Source of the DNA: Microbacterium thalassium
GTDB taxonomy: Bacteria > Actinomycetota > Actinomycetes > Actinomycetales > Microbacteriaceae
Assembly (NCBI RefSeq): GCF_014208045.1
Contig: NZ_JACHML010000001.1
Coordinates: 3,410,001 to 3,474,000 of the forward strand
Direction of reading: 5' to 3'
Length of the DNA stretch: 64,000 nucleotides
Positions 46,025 to 55,640 of this stretch are shown in pieces. The position numbers were made by a program, and so were the translations under genes. How positions within the stretch are numbered: position 1 is the stretch's first letter; the number at the start of each line of letters is the position of its first letter. The notes beneath the pieces are model-generated. The model saw only the letters and a program-made list of their open reading frames with translations, had not been told where the DNA came from and made no database searches.

Positions 46025-47413
46025 ATGCAGACCCCGGCAGTTCCCAACGGTGACGTCTCGTGGTGGTGGCGCGATCTCGGCGGCATCCCGAGCCCGCGCC
46101 CGGCGCTCTCCGGCGACATCGACGCCGATGTCGCGATCGTCGGCGCCGGGTACACCGGACTGTGGACGGCGTACTACCTGAAGACCCTCCAGCCCGATCT
46201 TCGGATCACGGTGCTCGAGCAGCGGTTCGCGGGGTTCGGGGCATCCGGGCGCAACGGCGGATGGCTGACCAACGAGATCACCGGCGGACGCGAGCGGTAC
46301 GCGGCGGCGCGCGGCGTCGATGCTGCGAACGCGCACCAGCGGGCGCTCAACGAGACCGTCGACGAAGTCATCGCCGTCGCCGCGCGCGAGGGCATCGACG
46401 CCGACATCGTCAAGGGCGGCGAGTTCGAGATCGCCCGAGCCCCCGCTCAGCTCGCACGCCTGCGGGCGGCCGCCGCGGACACCGCGGCGTGGGCGCACAC
46501 CGACATCGACGTCCTGGACGGCGCCCAGGTCGCGTCGCGCATCGCCGTCGACGGCGTGCTCGGCGGGATCTGGCACCCGCACTGCGCACGCGTCCACCCG
46601 GCCAAGCTCGTGCGCGGGCTCGCCGGGGTGGTCGAGGGCCTGGGCGTGACCATCTGCGAGAACACGCGCGTCCTCGAGATCTCACCGGGCACGGCGGTGA
46701 CCTCGCACGGCACCGTCACCGCCGCGCACGTCATCCGCGCGACCGAGGGCTTCACCGCCGACCTCCGCGGCGAGCACCGCACGTGGCTGCCGATGAACTC
46801 GTCGATGATCGTGACCGAGCCGCTGCCGGCATCGTTCTGGGACTCGGTCGGCTGGGAGGGCCGCGAGACACTCGGCGACTTCGCGCACGTGTACATGTAC
46901 GCGCAGCGCACCGCCGACGACCGCATCGCGTTCGGCGGCCGCGGCGTGCCGTACCGCTACGGGTCGCGCGTGGACACCGACGGGTCGACGCAGCAGCGCA
47001 CCATCGCGTCGCTCACCCGGCTGCTGCGCGACTTCTTCCCGGATGCCGCTGACACGCCGATCGCGCACGCGTGGGCCGGCGTCCTCGGCGTTCCCCGCGA
47101 CTGGGCCGCCACGGTCGGCCACGACCCGGCGACGGGTCTCGGCTGGGCCGGCGGCTACGTCGGCACCGGCGTGACGGCGACGAACCTCGCCGGCCGCACG
47201 CTCGCCGACCTCGTGCTCGGGCGCGACACCGACCTGGTGCACCTGCCCTGGGTGGGGCAGAAGGCGAAGAAGTGGGAGGTCGAGCCGCTGCGATGGATCG
47301 CGGTGAACGCGATCTACACCGCGTACGGCCTCGCCGACCGCGTCGAGTTGTCGCGTTCGTCCGCGCGCACCGCGTGGCCGGCATCCGTCGCCGACTGGGT
47401 CGCCGGCCGCTGA
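46025..47413 (+). CDS. DAO-family FAD-dependent oxidoreductase (gamma-glutamylputrescine oxidase-like)
   Basis: A 462-residue DAO-fold flavoprotein. The FAD-binding Rossmann motif DVAIVGAGYTGLWTAYYL lies at residues 35-52. GFGASGRNGGWL is the second conserved element, and GWAGGYVGTGVTATNLAGRTLADL near the C-terminus closes the FAD site. This set is typical of PuuB/OrdL-type amine oxidases. With gabT, gabD and a PucR regulator next door, it may make the aldehyde precursor of GABA from a polyamine conjugate, although no glutamylputrescine synthetase is in the window. The ATG at 46025 follows GGGAGGATGGGCGG. Confidence 0.85.
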   Translation: MQTPAVPNGDVSWWWRDLGGIPSPRPALSGDIDADVAIVGAGYTGLWTAYYLKTLQPDLRITVLEQRFAGFGASGRNGGWLTNEITGGRERYAAARGVDAANAHQRALNETVDEVIAVAAREGIDADIVKGGEFEIARAPAQLARLRAAAADTAAWAHTDIDVLDGAQVASRIAVDGVLGGIWHPHCARVHPAKLVRGLAGVVEGLGVTICENTRVLEISPGTAVTSHGTVTAAHVIRATEGFTADLRGEHRTWLPMNSSMIVTEPLPASFWDSVGWEGRETLGDFAHVYMYAQRTADDRIAFGGRGVPYRYGSRVDTDGSTQQRTIASLTRLLRDFFPDAADTPIAHAWAGVLGVPRDWAATVGHDPATGLGWAGGYVGTGVTATNLAGRTLADLVLGRDTDLVHLPWVGQKAKKWEVEPLRWIAVNAIYTAYGLADRVELSRSSARTAWPASVADWVAGR

Positions 47414-47457
47414 CGGGGGCTCACCGCGGCCCGCACCCACGGCCGAGGCGGCACAAT

Positions 47458-47487
47458 GAGTCCATGCACGGGGAGTCCATGCACGGG
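47458..47487. repeat. Perfect 15-bp tandem duplication across the esterase start
   Basis: The unit GAGTCCATGCACGGG occurs twice back to back (47458-47472, 47473-47487). Each copy carries an in-frame ATG (47464 and 47479), so the duplication gives the esterase two possible starts. Confidence 0.9.
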
Positions 47488-48432
47488 CGCGTCGAGATCG
47501 ATCCGGAGCTGCGCGCGGCCCTCGCTGTCGTCGGCGGAGTCTTCCCGCCTACGATCACGCCCGACCTGATCGGGTTCATGCGCGCCTCGTACGCGTCTCC
47601 TCCCCGCGACGAGCTGCTCGGCGATCGCCGCGTCGAGGTGGAGGACCTCACTTTCCCGGGTTTCGAGGGCCATGTGCTCGCAGCCTCGATCGTCCGGCCG
47701 ACCGTCGGACCGCATGGTCCGGCGGTCCTGCTGTTCCACTCCGGCGGCATGATGTTCGGCGACCGGTTCAGCGGCGCCGACACCGCGCTGGGATGGGTCG
47801 AGCGGCTCGGTGTCACCGTCGTCACCGTCGAGTACCGGCTCGCTCCCGAGCACCCGCATCCCGTCCCGTTCGAGGACTGCTACGCGGCGCTCGAGTGGGT
47901 GGCGCACGCAGCGCGGGAGCTGGGGCTGGACTCCCGACGGCTGGTCGTCGCCGGCGCCAGCGCCGGTGGCGGGCTCGCGGCGGCGGTCGCCCTCGCGGCT
48001 CGCGATCGCGGCGGACCGCCGCTGCGCGGGCAGCTGCTGGACTACCCCATGCTCGACGATCGGGGCGGCACCGCCTCCACCCGCGCGTTCGACGGTGTCG
48101 GCGTATGGGATCGCGTGAGCAACGAGACCGGCTGGGCGGCGCTGCTGGGCGACGCGGTGCGCGGGCCCGACGTCCCGACCTATGCGGCGCCGGCGCGCGC
48201 GACCGACCTGCGGGGACTCCCGCCCGCCTTCATCGACGTCGGCACCGCCGAGATCTTCCGGGACGAGGCGGTCGAGTACGCACGAGCCCTGTGGGCGGCG
48301 GGCGTGGATGCCGAACTGCACGTGTGGCCGGGAGCGTTCCACGCGTGCGACATCTTCGCGCCGCACACCCGCATCGCGCGGAGCATGATCGTCGCCCGGG
48401 AGGACTGGCTGCGCCGGACACTGGCAGACTGA
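47464..48432 (+). CDS. HSL-family alpha/beta hydrolase (esterase)
   Basis: A 322-residue hormone-sensitive-lipase-type esterase. The oxyanion motif appears as LFHSGGMMFG (HGGG variant with Ser). VEYRLAPEHPHPVPFEDCYAALEW is a strong family signature, and the nucleophile elbow is GASAGGG. The acid lies near FIDVGTAEIFRDEA and the histidine in WPGAFHACD. It would hydrolyse short-chain or acetyl-type esters in the cytosol; the substrate is unknown. The start may be 47464 or 47479 because of a tandem duplication. It follows the amine-oxidase-like gene by 50 bp and precedes a regulator. Confidence 0.87.
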   Translation: MHGESMHGRVEIDPELRAALAVVGGVFPPTITPDLIGFMRASYASPPRDELLGDRRVEVEDLTFPGFEGHVLAASIVRPTVGPHGPAVLLFHSGGMMFGDRFSGADTALGWVERLGVTVVTVEYRLAPEHPHPVPFEDCYAALEWVAHAARELGLDSRRLVVAGASAGGGLAAAVALAARDRGGPPLRGQLLDYPMLDDRGGTASTRAFDGVGVWDRVSNETGWAALLGDAVRGPDVPTYAAPARATDLRGLPPAFIDVGTAEIFRDEAVEYARALWAAGVDAELHVWPGAFHACDIFAPHTRIARSMIVAREDWLRRTLAD

Positions 48433-48477
48433 GCACGCACGGATGCACAATGACGTCGCGAGCGAAGGAGGTCGACG

Positions 48478-49530
48478 ATGCAGGAGCTCCTGGGCCGCCT
48501 GCGGCAGCTCGACCCCACCGCGAGCGCGAGCCTTCGCGTGATCGCCTGCTTCGACGAGCTCATGGCGGGCGGGGTCGGCACCGACGGGCTGCTCAGCGCG
48601 GCAGCCGCGCTGTCGGGGGCGGTCGTGGGCGTGCGACGGGCCGAGGACGCGCCCGAGATCCGGATCGACACCCGCGGGGAGCGGCTCGCGCCCGCCCCGC
48701 CGACCGGGATCGTCCGCGAGTCCGAGGGGATGACCGTCTGGATCGAGGCGGCGACCTCGGAGCCCGGGCCTAATGAGGCGATCATCATCGAGCGGCTCGC
48801 ACTCGCGCTCCACGTGCGCTACGACCATCTCGATGCGCCCATGAAGCGCGACGTGGCGGTGATCGTCGGCCACGACGCAGCCGCCGAGGAGCGCGTCGCC
48901 GCCGCTCGCCGGCGCGGCCTCGCCGACGGCGTCTCGTACCGCGTCGTCGTCGCCCCGCTGTTCGCGCTCTGGCGCGCCCACCCCCGAGGCCCCGAGGACG
49001 TCGTCGCGTCGGCGGTCGGGCCCGTCCACGTCGCGATCGTCGCCGCCGACGCCGCACCGGCGGCGGAGCCCCTCGGCATCGGGATCGCGGCCGACCTGAA
49101 CGATCTCGAGCTGTCTTTCCGGACCGCCCTGGTGGCGCTGCGCCTCGCCGAACCCGGCGGGGTCTCCCGCGCCGACGATCTGGGCGGCCTCGCGGAGGTC
49201 CTCGCCGACACGCCCGCCAATGCGCGCCCGGACCGCGACGAGGCCGCCGTGGCCCGCCTCGTCGACGGGCACACGTGGGCGTCAGCGACGCTCGACGCCC
49301 TCGTGCGGGCGGGATCGGTGCGCGAAGCGGCGCGGCTGGCGGGCATCCACCACTCCACGATGACCACTCGCGTGTCCGTCATCGCCGACGAACTGGGCTT
49401 CGCGCCCCTGGACGGGCTGGGACGGGCGCGTCTGGCCATCGCGGTCATGCGCCAGCGGATGCGCGCGTCTCGCGCCCTGGAGCTTCCGCCGCCCGTCGCT
49501 GTGGACGCGGGGCGCCGCCTGCCGGCGTGA
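48478..49530 (+). CDS. PucR/CdaR-like C-terminal HTH regulator
   Basis: A 350-residue protein whose C-terminus (about residues 270-335) is a PucR-type helix-turn-helix: SVREAARLAGIHHSTMTTRVSVIADELGF followed by PLDGLGRARLAIAVMRQRM. The N-terminal two thirds have no PucR domain that I can recognise; a GAF-like or degenerate sensor region is possible. The start at 48478 is fixed by GCGAAGGAGGTCGACG. It lies 45 bp after the esterase and probably belongs to the same transcript, ending in a hairpin. It may regulate the oxidase-esterase genes; that is an inference from position. Confidence 0.72.
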   Translation: MQELLGRLRQLDPTASASLRVIACFDELMAGGVGTDGLLSAAAALSGAVVGVRRAEDAPEIRIDTRGERLAPAPPTGIVRESEGMTVWIEAATSEPGPNEAIIIERLALALHVRYDHLDAPMKRDVAVIVGHDAAAEERVAAARRRGLADGVSYRVVVAPLFALWRAHPRGPEDVVASAVGPVHVAIVAADAAPAAEPLGIGIAADLNDLELSFRTALVALRLAEPGGVSRADDLGGLAEVLADTPANARPDRDEAAVARLVDGHTWASATLDALVRAGSVREAARLAGIHHSTMTTRVSVIADELGFAPLDGLGRARLAIAVMRQRMRASRALELPPPVAVDAGRRLPA

Positions 49531-49550
49531 CCCGACGTTCGTCGGGTCAC
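49527..49550 (+). terminator. Hairpin terminator after the regulator
   Basis: Perfect 11-bp arms GTGACCCGACG / CGTCGGGTCAC enclose TT and begin at the stop codon of the upstream gene. No T-tract follows. It separates the regulator from the MetX-like gene. Confidence 0.6.
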
Positions 49551-49646
49551 GGATCCGAATTCGCGTCGCACTGACGGTACCGCGGCGCCACCGTGTCGCC
49601 GGATGCTGAGGGCATCCCGTTCCCCGACCACGAAGAGGTGGCCAGA

Positions 49647-50741
49647 ATGATCGACAATCCGTACTACTCGCCCGATGTGCACGAGGACTTCGAGCTGATC
49701 TCGATCGGTCGCCTCGAACTCGAGGACGGCGGCGTCATCGACGACTGCCGTCTGGCGGTGCGCACGTGGGGCACGCTCGACGAGGCGAAGGACAACGCCA
49801 TCCTCATCCCGACCTGGTATTCGGGCACGCACCAGATCTGGGCCGACGCCTACGTCGGACCGGGCCACGCCCTCGACCCCGAGAAGTACTTCATCGTCGC
49901 GGTGAACCAGATCGGCAACGGCCTCAGCACGTCGCCGCACAACGTGGACGACCCCGACATCGCGATGTCGAAGTTCCCCCACGTGCGGATCGGCGATGAC
50001 GTGGTCGCCCAGGAGCGCCTGCTGCGCGAGCACTTCGGCATCGAGCGGCTGGCGCTCGTCGTCGGCGGATCGATGGGCGCGCAGCAGACGTACGAGTGGG
50101 CGGTCCGCTTCCCCGACAAGGTGCTCCGCGCCGCGCCGATCGCGGGCACGGCCCGCAACACACCGCACGACTTCCTGTTCACCGAGACGCTGATCGCGCA
50201 GATCCACAGCGATCCCGGATTCGCCGGCGGCGAGTACGCAACGCACGCCCAGGTCGAAGACGGGCTCAGGCGGCACGCCCACCTGTGGGGCACGATGGGC
50301 TTCTCGACGGAGTTCTGGAAGCAGGAGAAGTGGTCCGCGCTCGGCTTCGCGTCGCGCGAGCAGTTCCTCACGGACTTCCTCGAGCCGTACTTCACCGCGA
50401 TGGATCCGAACGCACTGCTCACCATGGCCTGGAAGTGGCAGCGCGGCGATGTGTCGCGCCACACCGACGGCGACCTCGAGGCCGCGCTCGGGCGCATCAC
50501 GGCGAAGACCTTCGTCATGCCCATCGACGAGGACATGTTCTTCCCCGTGCGCGACTGCGCCGATGAGCAGCGGCTCATCCCCGGCAGCGAACTGCGCGTG
50601 GTCGAGGACGTCCACGGGCACCTGGGCCTGTTCGCCGTCGATCCGGGGTTCATGCCCCAGATCGACATGCATCTGGCGGACCTGCTCGCCGAGCCGGTCG
50701 AGACGCCGGTCCCCGCCGAGGCGGCGGCGCTCTCGCGCTGA
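49647..50741 (+). CDS. MetX-like alpha/beta hydrolase
   Basis: A 364-residue alpha/beta-fold protein related to homoserine O-acetyltransferases. It shows LAVRTWGTLDEAKDNAILIPTWYSG, NQIGNGLSTSP and the nucleophile motif GGSMGAQQ (Ser142). The Asp is in MPIDEDMFF and the His in VHGHLGLF. True MetX enzymes have GGSMGGMQ and are committed to methionine synthesis; the changes here, and the setting beside catabolic genes, suggest a hydrolase of the MetX group rather than MetX itself. The ATG at 49647 follows GAAGAGGTGGCCAGA. An in-frame GTG at 49593 is open but lacks a ribosome site. Confidence 0.8.
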   Translation: MIDNPYYSPDVHEDFELISIGRLELEDGGVIDDCRLAVRTWGTLDEAKDNAILIPTWYSGTHQIWADAYVGPGHALDPEKYFIVAVNQIGNGLSTSPHNVDDPDIAMSKFPHVRIGDDVVAQERLLREHFGIERLALVVGGSMGAQQTYEWAVRFPDKVLRAAPIAGTARNTPHDFLFTETLIAQIHSDPGFAGGEYATHAQVEDGLRRHAHLWGTMGFSTEFWKQEKWSALGFASREQFLTDFLEPYFTAMDPNALLTMAWKWQRGDVSRHTDGDLEAALGRITAKTFVMPIDEDMFFPVRDCADEQRLIPGSELRVVEDVHGHLGLFAVDPGFMPQIDMHLADLLAEPVETPVPAEAAALSR

Positions 50742-50751
50742 CGTCCGCGAC

Positions 50752-50785
50752 CCGCAGGCCTGGCCCGGACGGGTCAGGCCTGCGG
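50752..50785. terminator. Bidirectional hairpin between the MetX-like gene and ramB
   Basis: Perfect 11-bp arms CCGCAGGCCTG / CAGGCCTGCGG enclose a loop that can itself pair (CCCG/CGGG). The right arm overlaps the ramB stop codon. It serves both convergent genes. Confidence 0.65.
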
Positions 50786-52255
50786 CGCGTGGGACTCCAG
50801 GAACTCGTACACGTCGGTGGTGTCGACGCCGGGGAACGCGCCCGTCGGCAGCGTCGCCAGCAGCGTCCGCGGCGTGCGCACGTTCGGCCAGGACTGCTCG
50901 CGCCACGAGGCCTCGAGGTCCGAGGGGGCGCGCCGGCAGCACACCTCGACCGAGTGGCGGGAGACGCCCCGGTTGGGGGTCTCGCGCCCGATGAACCACT
51001 TCGTGTCGTCGAACCGGACGCCCACGCTCACGGAGTGGAAGCCCTCGCTCGATGGCTCGACGCGCGCGGTGCACCAGTAGGTGCCGTTGCCGGTGTCGGT
51101 GTACTGGAAGTACGGGTTGAACCGGTCGGGGATGTCGAACACGACGCGGCTCGTCCACTTGCGGCAGCACATCTGACCCTCGATCGAGCCGAAGCGGTCG
51201 GTCGGGAAGTTCACGTCGTCGTTCTCGTAGGCCTTCGTGATCGTGCCCGACTCGTGCACCTTGAGGAAGTGCACGGGGAGGTCCAGGTGCACCGTGGCGA
51301 GGTTCGTGAAGCGGTGCGCGGCGGTCTCGTACGACACCGAGTACGCGTCGCGCAGGTCCTCGATCGACAGGGCACGGCGCGCCTTCGCCTCGGTCAGCAT
51401 GGGCACGACGTCGTCCTCGGGCATCAGGATCGCACCCGTGAGGTAGTTGATCTCGACGCGCTGCCGCAGGAAGTCCGCGTAGCTCGCCGGCTCGGCGTGG
51501 CCGAGGATGCGGCTCGCGAGCGCCTGCAGCACGGCGGTGCGCGCATCCCGCTTGCTCGTCAGGCTGCTCGACAGGTAGAGACGACCGTTCTTGAGGTCGA
51601 GGACGCTCCGCGTCGTGAGCGGGACGTCGGGCACGTAGTGGATCGTGAACCCCAGGTGAGCGGCGATATCGGATGCCGTGCGCTGCGTCAGCGGACCGCC
51701 GGTGTGGTTCACCGCTGCGAGCAGATCGCGCGCGTGCGACTCGAGGTCGGCGAAGTAGTTGTTCTCCTTCGTCATGAGCTTGCGAAGGGTCAGGTTCGCG
51801 CGCCGCGCGACCTCGGGGGTGGCGGCGCGCTCGTCGTGGAGGCGGTCGATCTCGCCGTGGAGGGCGAGCAGCGCCTTCAGCGCGTCCGTCGGCACCGACT
51901 TCGCGATGCGGAAGGGCTCGATCCCGAGCGACTGGAACGTCTGGCCCTTCATCGCCCGCTCGAGCTGGATCTCGAGGGTCGCCCGCTCGTCGAGCGGCTC
52001 GGACTCCAGCAGCGCATCGAGCGACGTCGCGAGCGCCCGCGCGATCGCCTGCAGCAGCGTGATCTTCGCCTCGCGGCGGCCGTTCTCGATCATCGACAGC
52101 TGGCTGGGGGCCCGGCCGACGGCCGTCGCGAGCTCCTCGAGGGTCATGCCCCTGTCGGTGCGCAGCTGACGGATGCGGCGGCCGATCGTGAGGGAATCCA
52201 CGTCCTCATCGTCGGGGGCATCTGCGAGGTGTTCCTGGGGCAACGACATCGTCAT
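50774..52255 (-). CDS. ramB: RamB-type regulator of acetate/glyoxylate metabolism
   Basis: A 493-residue ScfR-family regulator. An N-terminal XRE helix-turn-helix (about residues 22-80) contains IGRRIRQLRTDRGMTLEELATAVGRAPSQLSMIENGRREA. An IrrE/DUF955-like region is visible around QALASRILGHAEPASYADFLRQRVEINYLTGAILMPEDD. The C-terminal domain carries cysteines in EGQMCCRKW and EVCCRR. In Corynebacterium RamB represses aceA and aceB in response to carbon source. Here it is divergent from aceB with candidate sites in between, which supports the name. The ATG at 52255 (or 52249) lacks a clear ribosome site. Confidence 0.9.
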   Translation of the reverse strand: MTMSLPQEHLADAPDDEDVDSLTIGRRIRQLRTDRGMTLEELATAVGRAPSQLSMIENGRREAKITLLQAIARALATSLDALLESEPLDERATLEIQLERAMKGQTFQSLGIEPFRIAKSVPTDALKALLALHGEIDRLHDERAATPEVARRANLTLRKLMTKENNYFADLESHARDLLAAVNHTGGPLTQRTASDIAAHLGFTIHYVPDVPLTTRSVLDLKNGRLYLSSSLTSKRDARTAVLQALASRILGHAEPASYADFLRQRVEINYLTGAILMPEDDVVPMLTEAKARRALSIEDLRDAYSVSYETAAHRFTNLATVHLDLPVHFLKVHESGTITKAYENDDVNFPTDRFGSIEGQMCCRKWTSRVVFDIPDRFNPYFQYTDTGNGTYWCTARVEPSSEGFHSVSVGVRFDDTKWFIGRETPNRGVSRHSVEVCCRRAPSDLEASWREQSWPNVRTPRTLLATLPTGAFPGVDTTDVYEFLESHAPQA

Positions 52256-52287
52256 GGCGGGAGTCTGTCACGAAAACGGAAGATCAC

Positions 52288-52335
52288 ACAAACTTCACAC
52301 CCGGTTTTGGCAGGTGCACCCCGCGAACTTCACGC
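52288..52335. promoter_or_regulatory. Paired AACTTCAC boxes, candidate RamB sites
   Basis: ACAAACTTCACAC (52288-52300) and GCGAACTTCACGC (52323-52335) share AACTTCAC in the same orientation, 35 bp apart. They lie in the gap between divergent ramB and aceB. The published Corynebacterium RamB box contains AACTTTGCAAA; only its first half matches here. Confidence 0.5.
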
Positions 52336-52501
52336 AGAGTGGTCTCACGACCTCACCGGTCCCGCTGAAACCGCCCGCACCTCGGGCATGTCCCACTCCT
52401 CGTCGCCTGACTCACCTCGCAGCGACGAAAAGGGGGACACGGGATCGAGACCCAACACGGAATTCGGATGCTCCGGCATCCCAGCACAGGAAGAGCGGGC
52501 A

Positions 52502-54169
<1,668 letters not shown>

Positions 54170-54198
54170 CAGGCGCCCCCGCCCCTCTCCCCCCGGAA

Positions 54199-54231
54199 CG
54201 GATGCCCGGACCTCGTCGGTCCGGGCATCCG
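54199..54231 (+). terminator. Strong hairpin terminator after aceB
   Basis: Perfect 14-bp arms CGGATGCCCGGACC / GGTCCGGGCATCCG enclose a 5-base loop and are followed by TTTCGT. The arms carry an inverted pair of the GGATGCC heptamer that is frequent across the window. Confidence 0.85.
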
Positions 54232-54291
54232 TTTCGTCCGAACATGCCCGGGACCGTTGACCGGACGGCCACGTCCGAGAAGAATCGCCGC

Positions 54292-55467
54292 ATGCGCGTG
54301 CTCTTCGCGACGACGGCGAATCTCGGTCACGTCCGGCCGATGATCCCGCTCGCGCGGGCATGCGCGCAGGCCGGCGTCGAGGTGCGCGTGGCATGTCCGG
54401 CGTCGTTCGCCGACCGGGTCACGGCGGCCGGCTACGACGCGTTCGGCTTCGACGAGCCGTCCGCCGACGAGATCGCCGGAGCCCTGGCGGGCCTCGGCCC
54501 GAACCCCAGCCGCCAGGAGTCGAACCTCGTCATGATCCGCGATGTGTTCGGGCGCCTGCGCGGCCGTGCAGCGCTCCCGCGGATGCAGCAGGTCGTGGAC
54601 GAGTGGCGGCCCGACCTCATCGTGCGCGAACCCGCCGAAGTCGCCTCCCTCGTCGTCGCGGAGTCGCGCGGCATCCCCCACGTCCAGTCGGCGATCGGCA
54701 TCCTCGAGACGCTGCGCCTGCTGATGGGCATGATCGGCCACTCGTTCGCCGACTTCGAAGGTTCGGCCGGGCTCGAACCGGGGAGTCTGCTGGCGGCGGC
54801 CTCGGAGGCGCCGCTGTACACGATCGTCCCCCCGGGCTTCGACGACGACGTGCCCGGCCCCGGCGAGCCGCGGGCGATCCACCGCTTCCGCTACAACCCC
54901 GCGCCGGAAGGTCCCGAGACCGACCTGCCGAGGTGGGGCGACGCGGATGCGCCGCTGGTCTACGTCACGTTCGGCACCGTGACCGCCACATCACCCGCGG
55001 CGGGCGCGTACCGTGACGTGATCGACGCGCTGTCGCGCGTGTACGCGCGCGTGCTCGTGGCGATCGGACCCGACGGCGACCCCGACAGCGTGCGCCCGTG
55101 GCCGCGCAACGCCCACGTGGAGCGCGTGCCGCCGCCCGAGGTCATGCGCAGCGCACAGGCCGTCGTCACCCATGGCGGCTTCGGCACGACGATGACGGCG
55201 CTCGCGAGCGGCGCCCCTCAGGTCGTGATCCCGCAGTTCGCCAACGACCAGTGGATCAACGCGATGCGCGTCCAGGCGACCGGCGTGGGCAAGGCGCTCA
55301 TCGCCGAGCCGCCGCCCTGGGAGCTGCTGGCGCGCACGGTCACCGAGGTCGTCGAGGACCGCTCGTCGGCCGATACCGCCGCCGAGTTGCAGCAGGAGCA
55401 GTGCACGCTGCCGCCGCCCGAGGCCATGGTCATGCGCATGCGCGACGACGCCCTCGCGCTCCGGTGA
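54292..55467 (+). CDS. GT1-family glycosyltransferase (UGT/macrolide type), copy 1
   Basis: A 391-residue GT-B glycosyltransferase. The N-terminal acceptor domain begins MRVLFATTANLGHVRPMIPLA. The C-terminal donor domain contains APLVYVTFGTV and the UDP/dTDP-sugar-binding HGGFGTTMTALASGAPQVVIPQ followed by a downstream DQ pair. Such enzymes sugar-coat small molecules, lipids or antibiotics in the cytosol. It shares long motifs with the gene at 60367. The start ATG 54292 is chosen over one at 54202, which falls inside the aceB terminator. The acceptor cannot be predicted. Confidence 0.88.
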   Translation: MRVLFATTANLGHVRPMIPLARACAQAGVEVRVACPASFADRVTAAGYDAFGFDEPSADEIAGALAGLGPNPSRQESNLVMIRDVFGRLRGRAALPRMQQVVDEWRPDLIVREPAEVASLVVAESRGIPHVQSAIGILETLRLLMGMIGHSFADFEGSAGLEPGSLLAAASEAPLYTIVPPGFDDDVPGPGEPRAIHRFRYNPAPEGPETDLPRWGDADAPLVYVTFGTVTATSPAAGAYRDVIDALSRVYARVLVAIGPDGDPDSVRPWPRNAHVERVPPPEVMRSAQAVVTHGGFGTTMTALASGAPQVVIPQFANDQWINAMRVQATGVGKALIAEPPPWELLARTVTEVVEDRSSADTAAELQQEQCTLPPPEAMVMRMRDDALALR

Positions 55468-55539
55468 CGCGGCTCCGCCGAAGCGCTGGAATCCCGTATC
55501 ACGTTCGGTGATATCGAGTTTCTCGACAAGTGGAGCCGG

Positions 55540-55559
55540 ACAACACTGTCCGCTGTTGT
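55540..55559. promoter_or_regulatory. Inverted repeat ACAACA-N8-TGTTGT upstream of the lipase
   Basis: Perfect 6-bp arms with an 8-bp spacer lie 82 bp before the lipase start codon, within a 173-bp gap. It is an operator candidate, with no evident cognate regulator next to it. Confidence 0.35.
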
Positions 55560-55640
55560 GGATATCCGAGAACCCGCCGGTCGGAAGGGAGATCCTCGCT
55601 AGCTTGCGTCGTGTTCCGCACGAAGCCCAAAGGAGGACTT

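Noticed and set aside
49647..50741. Homoserine O-acetyltransferase metX
   Set aside because: The family resemblance is clear, but the nucleophile motif differs from GGSMGGMQ and no methionine genes are nearby, so a general MetX-like hydrolase call is safer.
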